Translations under genes and position numbers: made by a program
The notes under the pieces: generated by a model
What the model saw: the letters and a program-made list of their open reading frames with translations, nothing else
What the model was told of the DNA's origin: nothing
Databases searched by the model: none
Shown: in pieces, positions 32,846 to 42,226 of the stretch
Layout of the letters: each line of letters opens with the position of its first letter
Numbering within the stretch: the stretch's first letter is position 1
Assembly: GCF_000383915.1 (NCBI RefSeq)
Contig: NZ_KB912942.1
Location: 5,544,367-5,608,366 of the forward strand
Direction of reading: 5' to 3'
DNA: 64,000 nt
Origin: Amycolatopsis benzoatilytica AK 16/65
Lineage (GTDB): Bacteria; Actinomycetota; Actinomycetes; Mycobacteriales; Pseudonocardiaceae

Positions 32846-34137
32846 AGCGCCTCGATCTCCTTGGCCAGTACGGTTTCCGGTCGTTCGATCAACGCGTGCG
32901 CCCCGTCGCGCACCACTTCCCGCCCGGCGACGACCACGGTACGGACGTCCGGCGCTCCGGCGGCGAACAGCACGCCGGACGGCTCGATGCCGGCCGTGCG
33001 CACCGTGTCCAGCGCGACCGTGACCAGGTCGGCTCCGGCACCGGCGGCGAGGGCGCCGACCTCCGGCCAGCCCGCGGTGACGTGGTCGGTCCCGGCGGCC
33101 AGCAGTTCCTGCGCGGTGAACCGGCCGCGTTCCTCGCAGGCCAGCCGATCGTCGAGCTCCAGCGCCCGAGTCTCCTCGAACGCGTCCACCACCGCGTTGC
33201 TGTCGCTGCCGATGCTCAGCCGCACCCCCGCGTCGGCCAGGCTCCGCGCCGGGCCGATGCCGTCGCCGAGGTCCCGCTCAGTGGTCGGGCAGAAGCACGC
33301 ACCGGCCCGATGGTCGCCGAGCCGCTTGAGGTCCAGCTCGGTCAGATGCGTCGCGTGCACCGCGGTGAGCCGCTCGCCTAGCACACCGCTTTCGAAGAGC
33401 AGCCCGGTCGGCGTCGACCCATACGCCGTCTCGCACTGCTCGTTTTCGGCCCGCTGCTCGGACAGGTGGATGTGCAGCGGCCGGTTCTCCGGTACCGCGT
33501 TGTTCACCTCCGGCAGCTCGTACCGTGGAACCGCGCGCACCGAATGGATCGCCCCGCCGACCCGGAACAGCTCGTCTTCCTTCAGCAGTTCGACCCGTTC
33601 TGCCCACTTCTCCGCGGAACCGTCGGAGAACCGCTGCTGCACTTCGTCCGGCGGCACGCCGATGCCGCCGGCGAGGTAGCAGGTGTCGAGCAGGGTCAGC
33701 CGGATCCCGGCGTCCCGCGCCGCCTGCCGCAACGCGTCGCCCATGGCGTTGGGCGACGCGTACGGCGTGCCGCCCGGGCCGTGGTGCAGGTAGTGGAACT
33801 CGGCGACGCTCGTGTAGCCCGCCAGCACCATCTCCGCGTAGACGCCCCGGGCCAGCCGGAAATACGCGTCGGGATCGAGCCGGGAGGCGAGCGCGTACAT
33901 CCGTTCCCGCCAGGTCCAGAACGTGCCCCGCTCGTGGTGCGTCCGGCCGCGCAGCGCGCGGTGGAACGCGTGCGAGTGCCCGTTGGCGAACCCGGGCAAG
34001 GTCAGCCCGGCAAGGACGGTCCCGCTCTTTTCTGCGCCCGGCGTCGCCGAAACGATCCGGCCGTCGGCTGTTTCGATCCGGACCGCGTCCGCGACCCCTT
34101 CGGGCAGCCAGGCCCGTTCGCACCAGTAGACGGTCAT
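32833..34137 (-). CDS. hutF: Formimidoylglutamate deiminase
   Basis: A 434-residue amidohydrolase that converts N-formimidoyl-glutamate to N-formyl-glutamate plus ammonia. Metal and substrate motifs include [39 protein letters not shown], and the late [21 protein letters not shown] start it at ATG 34137 ([14 protein letters not shown]), which overlaps the stop of the amidohydrolase gene by four bases. HutF means that this organism uses the deiminase route and so needs an N-formylglutamate deformylase; the adjacent M20 enzyme is the candidate. Confidence 0.95.
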   Translation of the reverse strand: MTVYWCERAWLPEGVADAVRIETADGRIVSATPGAEKSGTVLAGLTLPGFANGHSHAFHRALRGRTHHERGTFWTWRERMYALASRLDPDAYFRLARGVYAEMVLAGYTSVAEFHYLHHGPGGTPYASPNAMGDALRQAARDAGIRLTLLDTCYLAGGIGVPPDEVQQRFSDGSAEKWAERVELLKEDELFRVGGAIHSVRAVPRYELPEVNNAVPENRPLHIHLSEQRAENEQCETAYGSTPTGLLFESGVLGERLTAVHATHLTELDLKRLGDHRAGACFCPTTERDLGDGIGPARSLADAGVRLSIGSDSNAVVDAFEETRALELDDRLACEERGRFTAQELLAAGTDHVTAGWPEVGALAAGAGADLVTVALDTVRTAGIEPSGVLFAAGAPDVRTVVVAGREVVRDGAHALIERPETVLAKEIEALWQF

Positions 34138-35330
34138 TTCGTGAGCCGCTCCAGCGCCTCGGCCAGCGCCTTCGCGCCCGCCTCGACGTCGTCCGCCTCG
34201 ACGAATTCCTCCGGCGCGTGGCTGATGCCGGTCGGATTGCGCACGTACAGCATCCCGGACGGCACGAATCCGGCCAGGATCGCCGCGTCGTGCCCGGCCC
34301 CGGTGGGCAGCTCGGGCGGGCTGCCCAGCCACTCGCCGAGCGACCGCCGCAACTGCTGGTCGAAGACCACGTCGTCGGAGTACGACTCCCGCGTGACCGC
34401 GATTTCGCAGCCCTCCGCGGCCGCCGCGTCCCGTGCCGCCCGGGTGATGTCCTCGACCAGCTCCGGCGTCGACGTGCCCGGCACCCGCGCGTCCAGCCAC
34501 AGGTCCACAGTGGACGCGATCACGTTCGTCCCGCCCGGCGTGGGCACCAGCCGCCCCACGGTCGCCCGCGCGTCCGGTCGCGTCCGGGCCAGCCGACGCA
34601 CCGCGAGCACGGTTTCGGCTGCTGGCAGCATCGGGTCGGCCCGATCCGCGAGCAGCGTCGCCCCGGCGTGATTGCCTTGCCCGGAAAAGGAGAACCGCCA
34701 CCGGCCGTGCGCGATCACGGTGTTGCCGACGGCGACCGGCGAGCCGAGGTCGATCAGCCCCTTGCCCTGTTCCACGTGCAGCTCCAGGAACTGCCCGATC
34801 AGCCCGAGCCGGTCCGGTTCCGGGCCGACCCGGTCGACGTCCAGCCCGGATTTCGCGGCCGCTTCGGCGAACGTGACGCCGTCCGGGTCCCGCAGCGCTC
34901 GCGCCCGGTCCGCGTCGATCGTCCCGGTGAGCAGCCGGGAGCCGAGGCACGGCACGCCGAACCGGCCGCCCTCTTCCTCGGCGAACACCACGACGGCGAA
35001 CGGCTTGCCCGGCTGGAAACCCTTGTTCCGCAGCGCTTCTACCGCGGCCAGCGCACTCGCGACGCCGAGCGGCCCGTCGAACGCGCCGCCGCCGGGCACC
35101 GAGTCCAGGTGGCTGCCGGTGACGACCGCGTCCGGGCCGGGTGTGCCCCACCAGGCCCACAGGTTGCCGTTGCGGTCGGTCTCGACGTCCAGGCCGAGCT
35201 GTTGCGCCCGCTCCACGAACCAGGTGCGCAGGTCGTGCTCCGGCGCGTCGAACGCGTGCCGGGAGTAGCCGCCGCGTCGGCCGTCGCGCCCGACGTCGGC
35301 GATCTCGCCGAGCAGCCCGGATGCGGTCAC
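34134..35330 (-). CDS. M20-family amidohydrolase (allantoate amidohydrolase / N-carbamoylase-like) in the hut operon
   Basis: A 398-residue dinuclear zinc hydrolase of the AllC/HyuC group. Metal ligands lie in [20 protein letters not shown] (His and bridging Asp), [12 protein letters not shown] (Glu pair), and [10 protein letters not shown]; the dimer domain follows with [12 protein letters not shown], and the late His is in [15 protein letters not shown] 35330 overlaps the hutU stop (GTGA), and its stop overlaps the hutF start. It sits where hutG (N-formylglutamate deformylase) would be expected and no hutG is visible, so it may deformylate N-formylglutamate. True allantoate activity is the alternative. 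Confidence 0.9.
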   Translation of the reverse strand: MTASGLLGEIADVGRDGRRGGYSRHAFDAPEHDLRTWFVERAQQLGLDVETDRNGNLWAWWGTPGPDAVVTGSHLDSVPGGGAFDGPLGVASALAAVEALRNKGFQPGKPFAVVVFAEEEGGRFGVPCLGSRLLTGTIDADRARALRDPDGVTFAEAAAKSGLDVDRVGPEPDRLGLIGQFLELHVEQGKGLIDLGSPVAVGNTVIAHGRWRFSFSGQGNHAGATLLADRADPMLPAAETVLAVRRLARTRPDARATVGRLVPTPGGTNVIASTVDLWLDARVPGTSTPELVEDITRAARDAAAAEGCEIAVTRESYSDDVVFDQQLRRSLGEWLGSPPELPTGAGHDAAILAGFVPSGMLYVRNPTGISHAPEEFVEADDVEAGAKALAEALERLTK

Positions 35331-36985
35331 GCCTGCTCCCGCATCGGAATCCGGACCCCGCGCTCTTCGGCGACCTCGATCGCTCGCTCGTACCCCGCGT
35401 CGACGTGCCGGATGACGCCCATGGCCGGGTCGTTGGTGAGCACCCGCTCGAGCTTCTGCGCGGCCAGCGGCGTGCCATCCGCGACGGTCACCTGACCGGC
35501 GTGGATCGAACGGCCCATGCCGACGCCGCCGCCGTGGTGGATCGAGACCCAGCTCGCCCCGGACGCGGTGTTGACCAGCGCGTTCAGCAGTGCCCAGTCG
35601 GCGATCGCGTCGGAGCCGTCCTTCATCGCCTCGGTCTCGCGGTACGGCGAAGCGACCGAGCCGCAGTCGAGGTGGTCGCGGCCGATCACGATCGGCGCGG
35701 ACAGCTCGCCGCTGGCCACCATCTCGTTGAACTTGAGGCCGGCGCGGTCCCGCTCGCCCTGGCCAAGCCAGCAGATTCGGGCGGGCAGGCCCTGGAAGTG
35801 CACCCGCTCCTGCGCCAGGGTGATCCACTTGCGCAGCCGCTCGTTCTCCGGGAACAGCTCCAGGATCGCCTCGTCGGTCTTGCGGATGTCCTCCGGGTCG
35901 CCGGACAGCGCGGCCCAGCGGAACGGCCCGCGGCCCTCGCAGAACAGCGGCCGGATGTAGGCCGGGACGAAACCCGGGAACTCGAACGCGCGGTCGTACC
36001 CGCCCTTGCGCGCCTCGTCGCGGATGGAGTTGCCGTAGTCGAACACCTCGGCGCCGCCGTCCTGGAACTCCACCATCGCCCGCACGTGCTTGGCCATGGA
36101 GGCCTGGGCCTCCTTGGTGAAGCCAGCCGGGTCGGCCGCCGCGCGCTGGTGCCATTCCTCGAATGGAACGCCGGACGGCAGGTAGCTCAGCGGATCGTGC
36201 GCCGAGGTCTGGTCGGTGACGATGTCGATCGGCGCCTTCATTTCCAGCAGTGCCGGGAAGATCTCGGCGGCGTTGCCCAGCAGCCCGATCGACAGCCCGC
36301 GCTTCTCGTCCCGGGCCTGCACGGCCAGTTCGAGCGCGTGCTCGATCGACTCCGCCTGCACGTCCAGGTAGCGGTGCTCGATCCGGCGGCTGATCCGGCT
36401 CTGGTCGACGTCGACGCAGATCGCGACGCCGTCGTTCATCGTCACCGCGAGCGGCTGCGCGCCGCCCATGCCGCCGAGGCCGGCGGTGAGCGTGATCGTT
36501 CCGGCGAGCGTACCGCCGAACCGCTTGTCCGCGACCGCGGCGAACGTTTCGAAGGTGCCCTGCAGGATGCCCTGGGTGCCGATGTAGATCCAGGACCCCG
36601 CGGTCATCTGGCCGTACATGGTCAGCCCGAGCTCTTCGAGCCGGCGGAACTCTTCCCAGTTGGCCCAGTCGCCGACGAGGTTCGAGTTCGCGATGAGCAC
36701 CCGCGGGGCCCATTCGTTCGTCTTCATGACGCCGACCGGCTTGCCACTCTGCACCAGCATGGTTTCGTCGTCGCCGAGTGTGGTGAGCGTGCGCACCAGC
36801 GCGTCGAAGCACTCCCAGTTGCGCGCGGCCTTGCCGGTGCCGCCGTACACCACGAGGTCTTCGGGACGCTCGGCGTTCTCCGGGTCGAGGTTGTTCATCA
36901 GCATCCGCAGCGGCGCCTCGGTCTGCCACGAGCGGGCAGTGAGTTCGGTGCCGCGGGCAGCGCGGACGACACGGGGGTTGCTCAT
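35327..36985 (-). CDS. hutU: Urocanate hydratase
   Basis: A 552-residue urocanase that adds water to urocanate using tightly bound NAD. Family landmarks include [39 protein letters not shown], and [23 protein letters not shown]. Length is normal. The start ([12 protein letters not shown]) overlaps the hutH stop by one base (TGATG), so both enzymes are translated in series. It is the second enzyme of the pathway from histidine to glutamate. Confidence 0.97.
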   Translation of the reverse strand: MSNPRVVRAARGTELTARSWQTEAPLRMLMNNLDPENAERPEDLVVYGGTGKAARNWECFDALVRTLTTLGDDETMLVQSGKPVGVMKTNEWAPRVLIANSNLVGDWANWEEFRRLEELGLTMYGQMTAGSWIYIGTQGILQGTFETFAAVADKRFGGTLAGTITLTAGLGGMGGAQPLAVTMNDGVAICVDVDQSRISRRIEHRYLDVQAESIEHALELAVQARDEKRGLSIGLLGNAAEIFPALLEMKAPIDIVTDQTSAHDPLSYLPSGVPFEEWHQRAAADPAGFTKEAQASMAKHVRAMVEFQDGGAEVFDYGNSIRDEARKGGYDRAFEFPGFVPAYIRPLFCEGRGPFRWAALSGDPEDIRKTDEAILELFPENERLRKWITLAQERVHFQGLPARICWLGQGERDRAGLKFNEMVASGELSAPIVIGRDHLDCGSVASPYRETEAMKDGSDAIADWALLNALVNTASGASWVSIHHGGGVGMGRSIHAGQVTVADGTPLAAQKLERVLTNDPAMGVIRHVDAGYERAIEVAEERGVRIPMREQA

Positions 36986-38511
36986 CAGACCTCCAGTTCG
37001 GCCGCGGCCAGGACAGCGCCCGACCGCACGAGTTCTTCGGCAGCCGCGATCTCCGGTGCCAGATGCCGGTCCGGGCCGGGGCCCTCGACCTTGGTGCGCA
37101 GCAGTTCCCGGACGCGTCCGGTGACCGGCGAAGGCGCGAGCGGCGCGCGGAAATCAAGCGCGCGAGCCGCAGTGAGCAGCTCGATGGCGAGCACGGTGGT
37201 CAGGCCGTCGACCGCCTTGCGCAGCTTGCGCGCGGCGGACCAGCCCATCGACACGTGGTCTTCCTGCATCGCGCTGCTGGGAATCGAGTCGACCGAGGCG
37301 GGCACCGCGAGCCGCTTCAGCTCGCTGACCACCGCGGCCTGGGTGTACTGCGCGATCATGTGGCCCGAGTCGACGCCCGGGTCGTGCGCGAGGAACGGTG
37401 GCAGGCCGTGCGACCGGGCCTGGTCGAGCATCCGGTCGGTCCGGCGTTCGGCGATGCTCGCCATGTCGGCCACCGGCACGGCAAGGAAGTCGAGCACGTA
37501 CGCGACCGGCGCACCGTGGAAGTTGCCATTCGACTCGACGCGGCCGTCCGCGAGCACCACCGGGTTGTCGACCGCGGACCACAGCTCGCGGTCCGCGACC
37601 AGTTCGGCGTGCGCGAGCGTGTCCCGCGCGGCGCCGTGCACCTGCGGCGAGCACCGCAGCGAGTACGCGTCCTGCACGCGGTTGCAGTCCGGACCGCGGT
37701 GGCTTTCCACGATCTTCGATCCCTGCAGCGCCGCGAAGATCCGCGCCGCGCTGGTCGCCTGGCCTGGGTGCGGGCGCAGCGCCTGCAGGTCCGCGGCGAA
37801 TACGCGGTCCGTGCCCAGCAGTGCCTCGACGCTCATCGCCGCGGTGAGGTCCGCGACATCGAACAGCCGGTGCAGGTCGGCCGCGGCGAGCAGGAGCATG
37901 CCGAGCATGCCGTCGGTGCCGTTGGTGAGCGCGAGGCCCTCCTTCTCGGCCAGCACGACCGGTGTGATCCCGGCAGCCCGCAACGCGTCCGCCGCCGGCT
38001 TCCGCACTCCGGCGTGGAACACCTCGCCCTCGCCCATCAACGCCAGCGCGACCGCGGCGAGTGGCGCGAGGTCGCCGGAGCAACCGAGCGAGCCGTATTC
38101 GTGCACCACCGGCGTGATATCCGCGTTCAGCAGCGCCGCAAGCGTTTGCGCGGTCTGCGGCCGGACCCCGGTGAACCCGCTGGCCAGCGTGCGCAGTCGC
38201 AGCAGCATCAGCGCGCGCACCACTTCGGTCTCCACCGCCGGACCGGCGCCCGCCGCATGCGAACGGATCAGGCTGCGCTGCAGCGCGGTACGGCTCTCGA
38301 CGGGGATGTGACGCGTGGCGAGCGCGCCAAATCCGGTCGAGACCCCATAAGTCGGCGACGTCGCATGCGCGAGGTCTTCGATGTGCTGGCGGGTGGCGGC
38401 GAGGTTCTTCTCAGCCGCCTCGGCGAGCCCGACGCGCGCGTGCCCGCGGACGACGTCGACGACCTCCGCCGCGGTCATCGGCTTCGAGCTCAAGAGGACT
38501 GGTTCCGGCAT
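36985..38511 (-). CDS. hutH: Histidine ammonia-lyase
   Basis: A 508-residue MIO-dependent lyase that converts histidine to urocanate, the first step of the pathway. The tripeptide that cyclises to the MIO group is C144-S145-G146 in [18 protein letters not shown], where Ala-Ser-Gly is more usual. The catalytic tyrosine loop reads [12 protein letters not shown]. Other signature parts are [13 protein letters not shown] and [18 protein letters not shown] 38511 is preceded by GGGAGGTGC at a slightly long spacing. It is the first gene of the five-gene hut operon and divergent from the IclR gene. Confidence 0.96.
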   Translation of the reverse strand: MPEPVLLSSKPMTAAEVVDVVRGHARVGLAEAAEKNLAATRQHIEDLAHATSPTYGVSTGFGALATRHIPVESRTALQRSLIRSHAAGAGPAVETEVVRALMLLRLRTLASGFTGVRPQTAQTLAALLNADITPVVHEYGSLGCSGDLAPLAAVALALMGEGEVFHAGVRKPAADALRAAGITPVVLAEKEGLALTNGTDGMLGMLLLAAADLHRLFDVADLTAAMSVEALLGTDRVFAADLQALRPHPGQATSAARIFAALQGSKIVESHRGPDCNRVQDAYSLRCSPQVHGAARDTLAHAELVADRELWSAVDNPVVLADGRVESNGNFHGAPVAYVLDFLAVPVADMASIAERRTDRMLDQARSHGLPPFLAHDPGVDSGHMIAQYTQAAVVSELKRLAVPASVDSIPSSAMQEDHVSMGWSAARKLRKAVDGLTTVLAIELLTAARALDFRAPLAPSPVTGRVRELLRTKVEGPGPDRHLAPEIAAAEELVRSGAVLAAAELEV

Positions 38512-38564
38512 GCCGCCATTGCACCTCCCGGCGGGCGGCGGCAACAGAGCGGAGTTGGCGGTAG

Positions 38565-38655
38565 TGTCTGGAATCCAAGACAATACGTGGCGAGAGCCTC
38601 GGCCACCGAGGCGAACGGCCCCCTCATACTCCGTACGAGTGGCACGAGGGGTCCC
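38565..38655. promoter_or_regulatory. hutH-iclR intergenic control region: palindrome and hairpin
   Basis: TGTCTGGAATCCAAGACA (38565-38582) has perfect 5-base arms and a partly symmetric centre, which suits an IclR-type dimer site between the divergent promoters. A hairpin from about 38617 to 38655 pairs CCCCTC with GAGGGG and ACTC with GAGT around CGTAC; it resembles the dispersed palindromes and lies in the iclR leader. Confidence 0.45.
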
Positions 38656-38682
38656 CTCGCACCGACCGGACAGGAGGCGACA

Positions 38683-39468
38683 GTGAGCAGTTCCGACGTT
38701 CCCGCCCTGCGCAACGGCCTCGCCGTGCTGCGCCTCCTCGCCGGACACGCCGGTCCAGTCTCGGCCGCAGCCATCGCGAGAGACCTCGATCTCCCCCGTT
38801 CCACGACGTATCACCTGCTGAACGAACTGACCACGACCGGCTTCGTGACGCACTTGCCCGCCGAACGCCGGTATGGACTGGGCATCGCCGCCTTCGAACT
38901 GGGCTCGGCCTACCTCCGCCACGACCCGCTGGAACGCCTGGCCGGACCGCTGCTGCGCAAACTGGTGGACCGCATCGGCCACACCGCGCACCTGGGCGTC
39001 CTGCACGGCAACGAGTCGCTGTACCTGATCAAGGAACGCCCAGCTCGGCCGGAAACCCTGGTCACCGACGTCGGCGTGCGCCTGCCCGCGCACCTGACCG
39101 CCTCCGGCCGAGCCATGCTCCAGCACCTGCCGGCGGCACACGTCCGGGCACTGTTCCCGGCCGCCGCCTCGTTCGTCCTGCGTACTTCGCGCGGCCCGAA
39201 CTCGCTGGCCGCGCTGCGTCGCACGCTGGCGACCGAGCTCCGCTTGGGCTGGTCAGTCGAGGACGGTCACGTCACAGCCGGTTTCGCCTCGGTGGCCGCC
39301 GCCGTCTTCGACCACGGCTCACGCCCGATGGCCGCGATCAGCGTGACACTGCGGCACCTGTGCCCGGACGACGAGCCATGCAGCGAAACATTCCCTGCGC
39401 TGGCGGAAGCGGTAGCCACGACGGCCGCCGCGCTCACGTCGAGCATCGGCGGCACCCGCCCGACGTAA
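38683..39468 (+). CDS. IclR-family regulator, probable controller of the hut operon
   Basis: A 261-residue IclR-type regulator with an N-terminal winged helix (ALRNGLAVLRLLAGHAGPVSAAAIARDLDLPRSTTYHLLNELTTTG) and a C-terminal effector domain (VRLPAHLTASGRAMLQHLPA, VEDGHVTAGFASVAAAVFD). GTG 38683 is preceded by AGGAGG at 38672-38677. It is divergent from hutH across a 171-bp spacer containing a palindrome. The effector is probably urocanate or another pathway intermediate, as for other hut regulators; this is inference. Confidence 0.92.
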   Translation: MSSSDVPALRNGLAVLRLLAGHAGPVSAAAIARDLDLPRSTTYHLLNELTTTGFVTHLPAERRYGLGIAAFELGSAYLRHDPLERLAGPLLRKLVDRIGHTAHLGVLHGNESLYLIKERPARPETLVTDVGVRLPAHLTASGRAMLQHLPAAHVRALFPAAASFVLRTSRGPNSLAALRRTLATELRLGWSVEDGHVTAGFASVAAAVFDHGSRPMAAISVTLRHLCPDDEPCSETFPALAEAVATTAAALTSSIGGTRPT

Positions 39469-39527
39469 CAACGCCCTCTTCAGCGCAGCCCATCGCCACC
39501 GTGCCAGACCGCTCGCTCCGCCCCGCA

Positions 39528-39582
39528 GTCCGTGAAGGGCCCCTTGAGAGACCTAGATTCCGTAAAGGGGCCCTTCACGGAC
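39528..39582. terminator. Dispersed palindrome between convergent iclR and ssrA
   Basis: Perfect 18-base arms GTCCGTGAAGGGCCCCTT and AAGGGGCCCTTCACGGAC surround an asymmetric centre GAGAGACCTAGATTCCGT. It lies 60 bp after the IclR stop, on the far side of the ssrA terminator, and probably ends the iclR transcript. Confidence 0.78.
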
Positions 39583-39659
39583 CGGGAGCGCACTCGTCTG
39601 CCGGGACTCGCTCGCCGAAGAGCCACGGCACTGCCACGCCTCGACGCTCCCGCGAACGC

Positions 39660-39690
39660 AAAAGGCCCGCGCCCTGTGCGGGCGCGGGCC
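39660..39690 (-). terminator. Intrinsic terminator of ssrA
   Basis: On the minus strand GGCCCGCGCCC and GGGCGCGGGCC pair around a five-base loop and are followed directly by TTTT. It begins 9 bp beyond the tmRNA 3' end. Confidence 0.88.
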
Positions 39691-39699
39691 GTTGATGCG

Positions 39700-40071
39700 T
39701 GGAGGTGCCGGGAATTGAACCCGGGTCCTCTAGCGCCTCCTCAAGGCTTCTCCGTGCGCAGTCCGCTCTGTCTCTACTTGGCCCCTTCAGTCACGCGAAC
39801 AAGCTGAAGTGACGGGCCCAGCCACTGTTTGCTTCCCTACCAGGCTCCGCGGCCGGGACTGGCGGTAAGCCTCCTAGCTGATGCCGGCGACCGGGTCGGA
39901 GGCGACCCCGGGCCGACAGACTTGCTCTACTGCGATCAGGCAGCGAGAGCGAAGTCGCGCTGGCTATTGGCCTTGGCGCTTATTGGTTTGCGATGACGCT
40001 TGCGGTGGTCTCTCGCCTGCACCGGCACGCTTCCCTTGACTCGACGTCCAGAGTCGAAACCGTTCACCCCC
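39700..40071 (-). ncRNA. ssrA: Transfer-messenger RNA (tmRNA, ssrA)
   Basis: A 372-nt one-piece tmRNA. The 5' end GGGGGTGAACGGTTTCGACT pairs with the 3' end CACCTCC before the discriminator A to make the tRNA-like acceptor stem, and GGTTCAATTCC forms the T-loop. The tag frame ending at 39936 reads ANSQRDFALAA-stop (39936-39971), with the ALAA end recognised by ClpXP-type proteases. CCA is not encoded. It frees stalled ribosomes together with SmpB, encoded at 45469-45951. The upstream promoter probably has TATGAT at 40095-40100, which implies 5' processing by RNase P. Confidence 0.97.
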
Positions 40072-40094
40072 TTGTAGGTGTTCTTAACCTGTTC

Positions 40095-40100
40095 ATCATA
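40095..40100 (-). promoter_or_regulatory. Probable -10 element of the ssrA promoter
   Basis: On the minus strand TATGAT, a perfect sigma-70-type -10 hexamer, lies 24-29 bp upstream of the mature tmRNA 5' end. No good -35 hexamer is visible at 16-18 bp spacing. Its position predicts a short 5' precursor removed by RNase P. Confidence 0.45.
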
Positions 40101-40236
40101 ACCCGCGCGGCAACGGGTTTGTTCCCGCCGGGGGTAGGGCTTGCCCCACCGTCAAGATGGCTGTTCGCCCCCTGGCTGGCACCCCCGGACACGGCCATCC
40201 TGAACAGGTCAGTTTCCGCAGTGAGGGAGCCCCGCC

Positions 40237-40929
40237 ATGGTCACCGTGCCCGCCGATCGCAGCCACCGGCGCCGGACTCCGCCGTTGGGCGGGTCGCTGG
40301 CGTACCTGCTGCTCAACTTCCCGATCGGCGTGTTCTCGTTCGCCCTGATCACGGCGCTGGGTTCGGCCGGGCTGGGCACGGTCGTGGTGTGGATCGGCGT
40401 ACCTCTGCTCGCACTGCTCCTGCTGTTCGTGCGGGCCGCCGGGCGGATGGAGCGGGGCCGGGTGTTCGCGCTGCTGGACGTCTACATCGACGACCCGTAC
40501 CTGCCGTTGCCGATCTCCGGGCAGAAGCAGCGGTGGCTGCGCCGGTTGAAAGACCCGGCGACCTGGCGCGACCTCGGCTACCTGTACCTGCTGTTCCCGC
40601 TCGCGGTGGTCGAGTTCGTCCTGGTCGTGACGGCCTGGGCGGTCAGCCTCGGCCTGGCCGCGCTGCCCGTTTACTACCGCTTCCTGCCCGGCGGCGTCTA
40701 CGCTTTCCCCAGCGACGACCTGCGCTGGTTCACCGTAGACTCGTTCGTGTCCGCGCTGCCTTGGGCGGCACTGGGGGTCCTGTTCGCCGCGGTTTCGATA
40801 GCTCTGACGAAGGGGCTGGCGTCGATGCACGCGGCGCTGGCGACCGGAATGCTCCGGCCCACTCCCGCCCAGCGCCGCCGCATGGAGCGTTCGTGGAACG
40901 AGATCGACGGGATGACGGTAGCCGGATGA
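40237..40929 (+). CDS. Sensor-domain membrane protein coupled to a histidine kinase
   Basis: A 230-residue integral membrane protein matching the putative Sensor domain (Pfam PF13796-like) usually found at the N-terminus of actinobacterial kinases. It shows LGGSLAYLLLNFPIGVFSFALITALG, the mid-domain LKDPATWRDLGYLYLLFPLAVVEF and a cytoplasmic C-terminus TPAQRRRMERSWNEIDGM. The kinase encoded next has a paralogous N-terminus (LSDPTTWRDLAYLLLAFPLA). The stop overlaps the kinase start (ATGA). It is probably a separate sensory or dimerising partner of the kinase in the membrane. Confidence 0.87.
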   Translation: MVTVPADRSHRRRTPPLGGSLAYLLLNFPIGVFSFALITALGSAGLGTVVVWIGVPLLALLLLFVRAAGRMERGRVFALLDVYIDDPYLPLPISGQKQRWLRRLKDPATWRDLGYLYLLFPLAVVEFVLVVTAWAVSLGLAALPVYYRFLPGGVYAFPSDDLRWFTVDSFVSALPWAALGVLFAAVSIALTKGLASMHAALATGMLRPTPAQRRRMERSWNEIDGMTVAG

Positions 40930-42059
40930 CCACGCAGGAGGCGCTTCCGGAGCATCCGAAGCCGAATCCGGCACGCACGATCGGCTACATGCTCGCGTCG
41001 TTCGTGCTGCGGTTGCTGCAGTTCATCCTGATCGTGGTCGGCGCGTCGGTGGGCACCGCGACGCTGGTGGTCTGGGTCGGGTTCCCGATCCTGCTGGCGG
41101 TCACCGCGTTCATCCGCTGGTCCGGCGACCTGGAGCGACGGTGGGCGCGCACGATGCTGGGCGCTCCGCTGACCCCGGCCGAACGGCTCTCGACCGAGGG
41201 ACAGTCGCTGACCCGTCGGTGGCTGACCCGGCTTTCCGACCCGACGACCTGGCGGGACCTGGCGTACCTGCTGCTCGCGTTCCCGCTGGCGGCCGCGGAG
41301 CTGCCGATCGCGCTCGCGTCGATCGTGCTGCTGCCGATGGCGATCTGGGTGACGCCGTGGCTGGGCTGGCTGCACGGGAACCTGGCGCTCGCGCTGCTGG
41401 GCCCGAACCGGACGAAGAAGCTGGAAAAGAAGGCCGAGCACCTGCAGGCGTCCCGGGCCCGGGGCGTCGACGCGGCGGAGGCCGAGCGGCGCCGGATCGA
41501 GCGCGATCTGCACGACGGTGCCCAGCAGCGGCTGGTCGCGGTCGCGATGAGCCTGGGCCGCGCGAAGTCGAAGTTCGACCAGGACCCGAACGCGGTGCGC
41601 GACCTGATCAACGAAGCGCACACCGACGCGAAGCTCGCCGTCTCCGAACTGCGCGATCTGGCGCGCGGCATTTACCCGGCCGTGCTGGGCGACCGCGGCC
41701 TCGACGCGGCGCTGTCCGCGCAAGCCGCGAAGTCGCCCATCCCGGTGGACGTGCAGGTGGACGTCGAGCCGCGGCCGCCGGCGGCGGTCGAGACCACGGC
41801 GTACTTCATCGTCGGCGAGTCGCTCACCAACATCGCCAAGTACTCCGGTGCCACCGAGGCATCGGTGAAGGTCTGGCGGACCGACACGCACGTGATCACC
41901 GAGATCACCGACAACGGCCGCGGCGGCGCCGAAGTCCGCCCCGGCGGCGGGCTCGCCGGACTGGCCGACCGCGCGGCGACGATCGACGGCGTGATCACGG
42001 TCGTGAGCCCGGTCGGCGGGCCGACGGTCATCCGGGCGGACCTGCCCTGCCAGTGGTGA
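40926..42059 (+). CDS. Sensor histidine kinase (LiaS/NarX-like, HisKA_3)
   Basis: A 377-residue kinase. Residues about 20-160 form a Sensor-type membrane domain with four helices, followed by a coiled linker KKLEKKAEHLQASRARGVD. The phosphoacceptor is H196 in RRRIERDLHDGAQQRLVAVA, and the ATPase domain has the N box GESLTNIAKYSGATEA and G-box GGGLAGLADRAA. ATG 40926 overlaps the upstream sensor gene. The response regulator at 42227 is the probable partner, 168 bp downstream across a hairpin. Envelope stress is a likely input given the family, but no direct evidence exists here. Confidence 0.94.
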   Translation: MTTQEALPEHPKPNPARTIGYMLASFVLRLLQFILIVVGASVGTATLVVWVGFPILLAVTAFIRWSGDLERRWARTMLGAPLTPAERLSTEGQSLTRRWLTRLSDPTTWRDLAYLLLAFPLAAAELPIALASIVLLPMAIWVTPWLGWLHGNLALALLGPNRTKKLEKKAEHLQASRARGVDAAEAERRRIERDLHDGAQQRLVAVAMSLGRAKSKFDQDPNAVRDLINEAHTDAKLAVSELRDLARGIYPAVLGDRGLDAALSAQAAKSPIPVDVQVDVEPRPPAAVETTAYFIVGESLTNIAKYSGATEASVKVWRTDTHVITEITDNGRGGAEVRPGGGLAGLADRAATIDGVITVVSPVGGPTVIRADLPCQW

Positions 42060-42171
42060 ACGCGTCGCGGGTGGCCCGAAGGCTCGCCCGCCCGCGCCCG
42101 TCGACGAGGCCCCGGCGGCCCCGCATCCCGCCATTTCCCCGCTGACCGACCTGCCGTACCCCGGACAGCCC

Positions 42172-42213
42172 GTCCGTGAGTGAATAGCCTCCGGGAGCTT
42201 TTCACTCACGGAC
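42172..42213. repeat. Palindrome with GTCCGTGAGTGAA arms before the response regulator
   Basis: Perfect 13-base arms GTCCGTGAGTGAA and TTCACTCACGGAC enclose AATAGC/GCTTTT-like inner pairing. It lies between the kinase stop and the regulator start (42227), ending 14 bp before the ATG. It could attenuate or terminate read-through, so the regulator may have less expression than the kinase. Confidence 0.75.
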
Positions 42214-42226
42214 CTGGGGGCCTTTG

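Noticed and set aside
35141..38311. 1056-residue open frame antisense to the hut genes
   Set aside because: A shadow of hutU/hutH; no motifs and no ribosome site.
39993..40925. Upstream extension of the sensor kinase frame
   Set aside because: It runs through the tmRNA 5' end and the sensor-domain gene in another frame; ATG 40926 is coupled to the preceding stop.
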